NCBI RefSeq assembly: GCF_030530635.1
Contig: NZ_JAUMUL010000106.1
Location: forward strand, 1 to 5,330
Reading direction: 5' to 3'
Length of the DNA: 5,330 nt
Source of the DNA: Actinomyces sp.
Lineage (GTDB): Bacteria; Actinomycetota; Actinomycetes; Actinomycetales; Actinomycetaceae
Shown here: positions 1 through 5,130 of the stretch, piece by piece
How positions within the stretch are numbered: position 1 is the stretch's first letter
Layout of the letters: the number at the start of each line of letters is the position of its first letter
Notes under the pieces: model-generated
Seen by the model: the letters and a program-made list of their open reading frames with translations, nothing else
Told to the model about the DNA's origin: nothing
Database searches by the model: none
Translations under genes and position numbers: made by a program

Positions 1-3
1 CCT

Positions 4-372
4 ATGGCCACCGTCAACATCACGGGCGAGCAGTTCAACGACACCATTCGTGGCGAGGGCATCACCTTCGTCGACTTCTGGGCCTCCTGGTGCGGCCCGT
101 GCCAGCGCTTCTCGCCGATCTACGAGAAGGCCTCCGAGGCGAACCCGGACGTGACCTTCGCGAAGGTGGACACCGAGGCCGAGCAGGGTCTGGCCGCGGC
201 CCTGGGCATTTCCTCCATCCCGACCCTCATGGTCTTCCGCGACGACGTCCTCGTCTACCGCGAGGCGGGCGCCCTGCCGGCGAAGGCTCTTGACGCGCTG
301 ATCGACCAGGCGCGCGAGCTGGACATGGACGCGGTGAAGAAGCAGATCGCCGAGCAGCAGGGACAGGCCTGA
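4..372 (+). CDS. Thioredoxin-family protein (122 aa)
   Basis: Cytoplasmic thiol-disulfide oxidoreductase of the thioredoxin fold. In this family such proteins reduce disulfides in target proteins and are recharged by thioredoxin reductase. The protein shows the classic active site WCGPC (residues 29-33, redox cysteines 30 and 33) within FVDFWASWCGPC. The buried Asp24 and the cis-proline loop SSIPT (Pro73) are also present, followed by the strand LMVFRDD and the closing G-A-L-P turn before the last helix. There is no signal peptide or membrane segment. Length is slightly above the usual 105-110 aa because of a charged C-terminal helix (about residues 105-122) ending in a Gln-rich tail. Codons end almost always in G or C, as expected for a well-expressed gene. 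Only three bases precede the ATG, so its ribosome binding site and promoter lie outside the window. It reads toward dps with a gap of about 70 bases. It is trxA-like, but a genome may hold several paralogues, so no symbol is given. Confidence 0.93.
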   Translation: MATVNITGEQFNDTIRGEGITFVDFWASWCGPCQRFSPIYEKASEANPDVTFAKVDTEAEQGLAAALGISSIPTLMVFRDDVLVYREAGALPAKALDALIDQARELDMDAVKKQIAEQQGQA

Positions 373-426
373 GGGGCGCGCCTGCGCCGCACCACATAAG
401 TCAGCGCCGCTAATGAGTGCCTCTGA

Positions 427-432
427 TAAGAT
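427..432 (+). promoter_or_regulatory. Candidate extended -10 promoter for dps
   Basis: TGATAAGAT at 424-432 fits an extended -10 element: TG, one base, then a TANNNT hexamer at 427-432. No convincing -35 is seen at the expected distance (around 404-409), which is tolerated for extended -10 promoters. The expected start of transcription, about 7 bases downstream, falls at 439-440, on or next to the first ATG of the ATGATG start region. Transcripts would then be leaderless or nearly so. This conflicts with use of the AGGA sequence at 433-436 as a ribosome binding site, so only one of the two readings may be correct. Confidence 0.4.
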
Positions 433-442
433 AGGAAGCATG

Positions 443-925
443 ATGAACTCTGTTGCCGCTCCTCCCATCCTGCCGAGCTTCACCGCCACCCCTGAGCTCA
501 CCGACGCTCTCCAGCAGGCGCTCGTCGACGTCACCGCGCTCTCGCTCGTCACCAAGCAGATCCACTGGAACGTTGTTGGCGCCAACTTCCGTGACGTCCA
601 CCAGGGGCTCGACGAGGTCGTCGACATCGCGCGCGAGGCCTCGGACACCATCGCCGAGCGCATGCGCGCCGTCAACGCCGTCCCCGACGGCCGCCCCGAT
701 GCTCTGGCCGCCTCGACCCTGCCCACCGCGCCGGCGGACCTGACCATCGTCACCGAGGCCGTCTACTACGAGGTTGCCGCCATCAACGCCGTCGTCGCCA
801 CCCTGCGCGACATCCACAAGGTGGTCGACGAGACCGACCCCATGTCCTCCGGCATCATCGAGGACGTCACCCTCAAGCTCGAGCAGCAGGCCTGGTTCCT
901 CTCGGCCGAGAGCTACACCGCCTGA
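443..925 (+). CDS. dps: Dps family ferritin-like DNA-starvation/iron-storage protein
   Basis: Dps proteins form 12-subunit shells that oxidise Fe(II) with hydrogen peroxide and store the iron, which protects DNA from hydroxyl radicals. The inter-subunit ferroxidase ligands are all visible. Numbered from ATG 443 they are His41 (in KQIHWNVVG), His53, Asp57, Asp68 and Glu72 (in DTIAERM), with Trp42 beside the site. The ferritin-like four-helix region spans nearly the whole 160 aa, the usual family length. The N-terminal tail (MNSVAAPPILPSF) and the C-terminus (SAESYTA) have no Lys or Arg, so the basic DNA-binding tail of E. coli Dps is absent. Shell formation and iron storage are more likely than DNA compaction. 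ATG 443 is preferred because AGGA at 433-436 is well spaced from it. ATG 440 and ATG 413 are in frame, but 413 has no ribosome binding site and lies upstream of the candidate -10. It follows the thioredoxin gene in the same direction, which suggests a shared oxidative-stress role. Confidence 0.92.
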   Translation: MNSVAAPPILPSFTATPELTDALQQALVDVTALSLVTKQIHWNVVGANFRDVHQGLDEVVDIAREASDTIAERMRAVNAVPDGRPDALAASTLPTAPADLTIVTEAVYYEVAAINAVVATLRDIHKVVDETDPMSSGIIEDVTLKLEQQAWFLSAESYTA

Positions 926-933
926 GCGCACCG

Positions 934-966
934 CCTGTGCCCGGGCCGGCTCCGGTCGGGCACAGG
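934..966 (+). terminator. Stem-loop after dps (10-bp perfect stem)
   Basis: CCTGTGCCCG (934-943) is exactly complementary to CGGGCACAGG (957-966), with a 13-base loop. It begins 9 bases after the dps stop codon. No T-run follows, which is common for terminators in high-GC actinobacteria. It is the first of three adjacent hairpins and the best placed to end dps transcription. Confidence 0.65.
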
Positions 967-971
967 ATCGT

Positions 972-996
972 CGGGCGGGCGGGGCCGGCCCGCCCG
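972..996. repeat. Inverted repeat, second hairpin of the post-dps block
   Basis: CGGGCGGGC (972-980) pairs perfectly with GCCCGCCCG (988-996) around a 7-base loop. The 9-bp all-G/C stem starts five bases after the first hairpin. It may strengthen termination or be a by-product of extreme base composition. Confidence 0.5.
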
Positions 997-1000
997 GCGG

Positions 1001-1019
1001 CCCCGCCCGGGGGGCGGGG
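1001..1019. repeat. Inverted repeat, third hairpin of the post-dps block
   Basis: CCCCGCCC (1001-1008) pairs with GGGCGGGG (1012-1019) around a GGG loop. An alternative partner for the left arm is the second GGGCGGGG at 1020-1027. The right arm lies in the G-tract, so hairpin and quadruplex formation would compete. Confidence 0.4.
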
Positions 1020-1029
1020 GGGCGGGGGG
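1009..1029 (+). other. G-tract with quadruplex potential
   Basis: Three G runs of 6, 7 and 6 bases (1009-1014, 1016-1022, 1024-1029) are separated by single C residues. The runs supply at least four GGG blocks with very short loops, the pattern expected for a stable G-quadruplex on the + strand. It lies between dps and the truncated downstream gene in a non-coding stretch. Function is unknown. Confidence 0.45.
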
Positions 1030-1198
1030 AAACCCGGGTGCGGGGCCACGCTCCATCCCGCCGTAGACGCCTACTCCCGTACTGCAGGCGCTGCCTCCTG
1101 ATCCGCTCCCAGCACCGCATTCATATCCGCACCTGCGAACACGGCCGCCGCGGCTGTGTCGACGTCGACACTGCCTGGAGCCGCAGAACACCACCACC

Positions 1199-1801
1199 GT
1201 GCTCGGGCTCGGTGCCACCGCACTGGCCCGCACGCTGGCCGACTGTCTGCTGGACCCGCCGGGTCCGGATGCCTTCGTCGTCGGAGATTCACTGCTGCGA
1301 GCCGGCTCCGGGTTCAACCGTTTTGATCCGGGGCGGTGTCGACCCGCCCTGGACCGTCTGCTGGCGCAGACACAGTCTGTGCTGGAGCGCTCGCGTGGTC
1401 ACCGTGGGGTGGCACGGGCGCCCAGAATGCTGCCGCTGCTCAGCCCGGCCGCAGAGTCTCCGGGAGAGAGCGAGACCCGGTATTGGCGTTTGGTCACGGG
1501 TATGCCGACTCCGCAATTGCAATTCGAGGCGCCCGCAGACCCCGGTGGTTGGTTCCTCGATCTCGCCTGGGATCACCTGCGGATCGCGCTGGAGTTCGAC
1601 GGCGCCGGCAAGTACGCCCGGCGCGGCGACGCCCTCTACCGGGACAAGCAGCGTCAAGAAGGTCTGGAGACGCTGGGCTGGCGGGTGCTGCGGGTCGCGT
1701 GGTCGGATCTCAGGAGTCCCACGACGCTGGTGGGCAGGGTCTTGGCCGCGCTGCCGGACGGAGTCGAGGTCGCACCCGCACCCAGGCCCTGGCTAGCGTG
1801 A
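1199..1801 (+). CDS. DUF559/AbiEi-like protein, C-terminal part; probably 5'-truncated
   Basis: The protein resembles the second half of a common actinobacterial family annotated as AbiEi-like antitoxin or DUF559 protein. Full members carry an N-terminal winged-helix part and a C-terminal Vsr/PD-(D/E)XK-like fold. Residues 3-36 match the linker pattern of the family (ATALARTLADCLL, then VVGDSLLRAG). Residues 119-171 carry the nuclease-like core: FLDLAW (Asp121), ALEFDG (Glu132, Asp134), Lys138, then DKQRQEGLETLGWRVLRVAWSDL. GTG 1199 is the first usable start, but it has no ribosome binding site at a proper distance. The frame is open back to a TAG at 1061-1063, and the 27 codons just before 1199 (including RRRHCLEPQNTTT) read like family sequence. 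The first half is therefore probably missing and this is likely a relic. Codons are less strictly G/C-ending than in thioredoxin and dps. No partner toxin gene is adjacent. The family call rests on motif recognition only. Confidence 0.6.
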   Translation: MLGLGATALARTLADCLLDPPGPDAFVVGDSLLRAGSGFNRFDPGRCRPALDRLLAQTQSVLERSRGHRGVARAPRMLPLLSPAAESPGESETRYWRLVTGMPTPQLQFEAPADPGGWFLDLAWDHLRIALEFDGAGKYARRGDALYRDKQRQEGLETLGWRVLRVAWSDLRSPTTLVGRVLAALPDGVEVAPAPRPWLA

Positions 1802-1836
1802 CGACCGTAGGCGCGCTAGTGCGCCTACGGTCGTCA
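1799..1836. terminator. Perfect 16-bp stem-loop between convergent genes
   Basis: TGACGACCGTAGGCGC (1799-1814) is the exact reverse complement of GCGCCTACGGTCGTCA (1821-1836), with a 6-base loop GCTAGT. The left arm begins with the TGA stop codon of the upstream plus-strand gene. The minus-strand regulator ends 72 bases further right. A symmetrical stem without a T-run at a convergent junction is typical of a bidirectional terminator in a high-GC genome. No other structure is seen in 1837-1908. Confidence 0.8.
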
Positions 1837-1908
1837 GGACGCACTGCACCGATGCTGAGATGCAGCTCCGGCGACCGGCATCCCCGACGACGGTCCCAAC
1901 GGGCCGTG

Positions 1909-4737
1909 TCAGTCGTCGAGCAGGCCATGCAGGGCGAGCGCCTTGGGGAGGTCCTTGCGGCTGGAGATCCCCAGGGCGCGGTACACGCCGGTCAGGCGCA
2001 GTTCCACAGTACGCACCGCCATGTAGGTCTCGGCCGCAATCTCCTTGTTGCGGCGTCCCCGTGCCGCGAGCCGGGCCACCCGCAGCTCGGTGTCCGTCAG
2101 CTCCGGCGGCGTGATGGAAACGACCGCCGGCATCGACGACGCCCCGTCGCCCGCCTCGAATCCGCCGGCGCGTTCAGTCACGCGACGCCAGAAGAACATG
2201 GAGTTGTCCGCGGCGAGTTCGGTGGCGCGCGCCACCAGCGCCTGCGCGCAGGAGACGGCGTCCGCGCACATCCCCAATTCGGCGGGATCGAGTCCCGGCG
2301 AACGGCGCAGTCGGGCGGCGCAGACCATGTCGGCACGCACTTGTCTGACCGCGTTACCGGAGCAGGCGGCCTCCAGCAGGAGCCTCGAGATCAGCGGGAT
2401 GGCTTCGGCGTCGTCGGACAACAGCACGGTAAGCAGTCCATCGTCCGGATCGGGGCCCATCCGTCCGCCGGCCTGTGCCCGGAGCCAAGCGGCCAGGCCC
2501 GGCACACGCTCAAGCAGCGCGGGCTCGATAATGACCATGTCGACGACGCTCGACCACACGGCGCGCAGACGTTCCCGGGGGACGGCCGCGGAAACGGTGG
2601 GGCCGAGCAGTAACCCGGCCAGCGAACCATCACCGGAGGCGAGCCGCGCGGCCGCCTCCAGCACGCCCACCCACAGCTGTTGGGGGGAGGCGGCGGAGCC
2701 CGGCAGTCCGCCGGCCATGGCCGCGCGCCAGGCGGTGGCGGAGGCCTCGCCGCCGAACAGCATGGCCCCCTGTGCCGCCATGGCCATGCCCAGGCCGGTA
2801 AGTCCGGCTCGCAGCGGAACTCGGAAGCCGTCACTGATCAACTCCGCTTGGGCGTAGCCGGTCCAGCCGAGCCGACTGTTCAGGTACGCCCGGAGGGACA
2901 CCGCCTGCGCCTCATAGAACGGGCTGGCTCCGGCAAGTCGGGACTGCATCGATTCCACGAAGACCGGTCTCTCCGCCGACAGGTCCTCGGCCGCCAGGAC
3001 GGCGTGGATCACGGCCTGCGCCCATACGGCGACATCACCGCGCGCGGTATCGCCGGGGATGTCCACGAACACGCCGGTCAACGGGTTGTTCGAGACGCTG
3101 CCACGGTCCCCGTCCACCCGGGCCGCGAGCGCCTGCGCCAAGGCGAGGGCACCGGCATTTCCGGAGCCGGGGCGCTCCTTGGCCGTATCGGTGTCCAACA
3201 GTTTGATCGCAGTGTGCAGGTAATCGCGAGGACCGTCCGCCGCTCCAACCAGGCGCTCCTGAGACGCCAGAAGAATCAGGCAGCGCGCCGCAGGTAGCGG
3301 TTCCACCGCACCCAGTTCCGCAATGCGAGCGGCCAGCCGGCTGTCCTCCTCAACACTCACGCCCTCGCAGCCGCGGGCAGTGATGTAACCGGCGATCGCG
3401 GTCAGCTCCTCCTGCGGAGACAGGCCGGGCCATCCCATGGCCTGAAGCAGGCACGAGGATGCGGTCAAGGTGCAGCCGAGCTGCAGGGCGAGGTGCCCTC
3501 GCAGCAGCCGGATGCGCGCCTCCTGATCGGGGCAGAGGTCGGGCGCGGATCGGTTCCGGTCCAAGGCGTCGACGATCCGCCAGGCGGTGTTGAGACTGCC
3601 GTGCTGAAGTTCTGTGGCGGCGGCGGCGAGCAGCCGGTCCAAGTCGTCCGGCGCGGCGCCACCCGCCTCCAGCCGGTGCCAGGAGCGTTCCCGGGTGCCA
3701 TCCCGGTAGGAGTCGGCCAAAGCCTCGTGCAGGTTGCGCACCACCTCCCGCGGGACGGCCTGAACGACGGCGGCGCCCAGGGCAGCGGCCAGCCCGGGGG
3801 CGGGGTTGGTGTCCGGCTGCAGATCCTCCGCCTCCGGCGGCGGCACCGTCCCGGTGGCCTCCCGGACCGCAGCCACATCCGGAATCAACTGCAGATGCAT
3901 CGCCACCACGGCGTCACGCCGTGCCGGCTCCATTGCTACCAGACGCTCCGCGGCCTCACGCCGCGTCGGCTCCGAGACGGTCGGCACGCGCCACGGCAGT
4001 TCGCGACCGGCCAACGCCGCCCCGCTCATGGCGGCGCCCTGAGCACGGATGTCGGCGATCCGCCCTGCCGTACTGCGGGAGATCCACCCCGCCACCAGTG
4101 GATCGACATAGGCGGCGGTCTGAGCGCCGATGAGGTCCCTCACGTCGTCGGGCCCCAGATGCCGGATGGAGGCGGTGAACAAGGGTGGTTCCGCCACCTC
4201 GCCGACGTCACCCTCCGGCAGGAGCACGACAATCGCGAGGGGGGTCGTGGCCAGGAGGGAGGCGACTTTCCGCATCCGGGTGGTCGACAGCTGATCGCGC
4301 ATACCGCGGGCGGAGACGACGACGAGCACCGGAGGGCCGCTGAAGGCGGCGGCGAGGTCCGTAGCCGCGTCCGATAGAGCATCGACGGTCGCCCCATCCT
4401 TGACGCTCATGCGCAGCGACTCGAGTCCCGCGCACAGATCGGCCTGCTCGCGATGTTGGCACAGCTTCTCAATGACCTGGTTCATACAGTTGCTCAGCAG
4501 GACGTCGGCGGCGTCGAGGCCGGGGTGATCGGCCGGTGGCGCGCAACCGATCTCGGCATCCACCTCCACTGTCCTGACTTCGAGCAGCAGGTCGGCAACG
4601 TCGGAGGCGAGCGCGGGACCGAGCGACCAGACTCCGGGAACCGACGGCGCAGACACCAGGTAGAGCGAACCCAGACCACGACTCAGGCGATCCGCGATCT
4701 CGCGTGCGACGAGGCGTCGCTGATCGGATGCGTGCAC
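1909..4737 (-). CDS. Large LuxR-family (LAL/MalT-like) regulator with degenerate ATPase motifs
   Basis: Probable DNA-binding transcriptional regulator of 942 aa. The C-terminus (about residues 879-942) is a LuxR/GerE helix-turn-helix: ELTDTELRVARLAARG, then NKEIAAETYMAVRTVELRL, then VYRALGISSRKDL. The length and layout match the LAL class: N-terminal STAND-type ATPase region, long helical TPR-like middle, C-terminal HTH. At the usual P-loop position (about residues 24-40) the sequence is LYLVSAPSVPGVWSLG, with no GxxxxGK[ST]. The Walker B position (about 136-143) reads PVLVVVSA, with no Asp pair. The fold may be kept without normal ATP binding. The middle (about 320-860) is Ala/Leu-rich and helical, with no obvious membrane segment. 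The start is GTG 4737, because AGAGGAG lies 5 bases before it; ATG 4752 would place that site inside the gene. It converges on the DUF559-like relic and diverges from the tetR-type gene. Target genes and ligand cannot be inferred. Confidence 0.88.
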   Translation of the reverse strand: MHASDQRRLVAREIADRLSRGLGSLYLVSAPSVPGVWSLGPALASDVADLLLEVRTVEVDAEIGCAPPADHPGLDAADVLLSNCMNQVIEKLCQHREQADLCAGLESLRMSVKDGATVDALSDAATDLAAAFSGPPVLVVVSARGMRDQLSTTRMRKVASLLATTPLAIVVLLPEGDVGEVAEPPLFTASIRHLGPDDVRDLIGAQTAAYVDPLVAGWISRSTAGRIADIRAQGAAMSGAALAGRELPWRVPTVSEPTRREAAERLVAMEPARRDAVVAMHLQLIPDVAAVREATGTVPPPEAEDLQPDTNPAPGLAAALGAAVVQAVPREVVRNLHEALADSYRDGTRERSWHRLEAGGAAPDDLDRLLAAAATELQHGSLNTAWRIVDALDRNRSAPDLCPDQEARIRLLRGHLALQLGCTLTASSCLLQAMGWPGLSPQEELTAIAGYITARGCEGVSVEEDSRLAARIAELGAVEPLPAARCLILLASQERLVGAADGPRDYLHTAIKLLDTDTAKERPGSGNAGALALAQALAARVDGDRGSVSNNPLTGVFVDIPGDTARGDVAVWAQAVIHAVLAAEDLSAERPVFVESMQSRLAGASPFYEAQAVSLRAYLNSRLGWTGYAQAELISDGFRVPLRAGLTGLGMAMAAQGAMLFGGEASATAWRAAMAGGLPGSAASPQQLWVGVLEAAARLASGDGSLAGLLLGPTVSAAVPRERLRAVWSSVVDMVIIEPALLERVPGLAAWLRAQAGGRMGPDPDDGLLTVLLSDDAEAIPLISRLLLEAACSGNAVRQVRADMVCAARLRRSPGLDPAELGMCADAVSCAQALVARATELAADNSMFFWRRVTERAGGFEAGDGASSMPAVVSITPPELTDTELRVARLAARGRRNKEIAAETYMAVRTVELRLTGVYRALGISSRKDLPKALALHGLLDD

Positions 4738-4742
4738 GTGGT

Positions 4743-4749
4743 CTCCTCT
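4743..4749 (-). promoter_or_regulatory. Ribosome binding site deciding the LuxR regulator start
   Basis: On the minus strand AGAGGAG is followed by the spacer ACCAC and then GTG at 4737-4735. This is a near-ideal Shine-Dalgarno sequence and spacing. The upstream in-frame ATG at 4752 lies just before this motif and has only GCGCCG directly ahead of it. Confidence 0.85.
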
Positions 4750-4797
4750 CATCGGCGCAGGGCAGCGGACGCCGAGCGCTCATTGAATTGGCCGTTA

Positions 4798-4834
4798 TGA
4801 TATCACCGCTAACACGTTACTGGGATGTCATCCC
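4798..4834. repeat. Three adjacent short palindromes upstream of the LuxR gene
   Basis: The palindromes are TGATATCA (4798-4805), TAAC-AC-GTTA (4810-4819) and GGGATG-T-CATCCC (4822-4834). All are perfect in their arms and lie within 37 bases, 60-100 bases upstream of the regulator start. They are candidate operators for the LuxR-type or TetR-type protein encoded on either side. Individually each is short enough to arise by chance. Confidence 0.45.
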
Positions 4835-4916
4835 GATTCTACCGTCCCACGCCTCGCCACACCTGCCGCCCCGCGAGCAAGACCCACACCGCCGATCGCC
4901 CGCAGACCAGAGTCCA

Positions 4917-4963
4917 TAACGCCCGCGGGCGCGCAGGCCCAGATACGTAACGGCCGCAGGCCC
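4917..4963. repeat. Duplicated pair of short motifs
   Basis: TAACGCCCGC (4917-4926) recurs as TAACGGCCGC (4948-4957), and GCAGGCCC occurs at 4933-4940 and 4956-4963. The motifs keep their order in both copies but the spacing differs. A perfect palindrome GCCCGCGGGC (4921-4930) overlaps the first copy. Function is not evident. Confidence 0.35.
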
Positions 4964-4995
4964 GAGCACACCCCGCCGCCGCGAGACCCGACATG

Positions 4996-5013
4996 TTAAG
5001 CTTTAAGCTAAGC
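4996..5013. repeat. AT-rich tandem TTAAGCT repeat
   Basis: TTAAGCT occurs twice in direct tandem (4996-5002, 5003-5009) and is followed at once by AAGC (5010-5013). AGCTT-T-AAGCT (4999-5009) is also an 11-base palindrome. This AT-rich island stands out in a G/C-rich region about 120-135 bases upstream of the TetR start. It could be a promoter element or an operator. Confidence 0.4.
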
Positions 5014-5029
5014 GAAGCCTGCCTAAGAG

Positions 5030-5059
5030 GGTTGTTTGCCGGTTGTTACCATCGCAACC
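5030..5059. repeat. GGTTGTT direct repeat with overlapping inverted repeat
   Basis: GGTTGTT lies at 5030-5036 and 5041-5047, one helical turn (11 bases) apart. The second copy begins an inverted repeat, GGTTG (5041-5045) against CAACC (5055-5059). It sits 72-101 bases upstream of the TetR start, a reasonable place for an operator or for a leader hairpin. Confidence 0.35.
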
Positions 5060-5130
5060 TCACCTCCGGTCGATTCTCCTTCGCGACACCCGAAGCAAGA
5101 CAGTACGGCACGGACGATCCACCACCAGCC

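Larger units (their letters stand above)
4738..5130. promoter_or_regulatory. Divergent intergenic control region, LuxR/TetR
   Basis: This 393-base stretch holds no convincing gene: reading frames here have no initiation signals or recognisable protein. It separates two divergent regulators and should contain both promoters. The part near the LuxR gene (4797-4834) is locally AT-rich, with three short palindromes and a minus-strand -10-like TATCAT (4802-4797) that lacks a clear -35. The middle (4835-4985) is G/C-rich, with TAACGSCCGC and GCAGGCCC each present twice. The part near the TetR gene (4991-5059) has AT-rich TTAAGCT repeats, two GGTTGTT copies 11 bases apart and a small inverted repeat. 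No promoter can be assigned firmly. Confidence 0.6.

Noticed and set aside
375..388. Hairpin GGCGC/GCGCC after the thioredoxin gene as a terminator
   Set aside because: The stem is only 5 bp with a 4-base loop and no T-run, easily expected by chance at this base composition.
410..1120. 236-codon minus-strand frame antisense to dps
   Set aside because: It mirrors the dps codons and the G/C-rich hairpin block, its sequence is low-complexity, and no family is recognisable.
1071..1292. Small minus-strand frame with an Ala-rich stretch just upstream of the DUF559-like gene
   Set aside because: It overlaps the plus-strand frame with family-like sequence, and no ribosome binding site or known domain was seen.
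1199..1801. Functional type IV toxin-antitoxin (AbiE) system
   Set aside because: Only a C-terminal fragment of an AbiEi-like protein is present, and there is no adjacent nucleotidyltransferase toxin gene.
1336..2613. 425-codon plus-strand open frame covering the end of the DUF559-like gene and the end of the LuxR gene
   Set aside because: It crosses a terminator and two genes with recognisable motifs, its translation is Arg/Gly-rich without domains, and it has no start signal. It is a shadow of high-GC coding sequence.
4797..4826. Complete sigma-70 promoter for the LuxR gene with -10 TATCAT
   Set aside because: The -10-like hexamer is acceptable, but no -35 resembling TTGACA lies 16-18 bases upstream.
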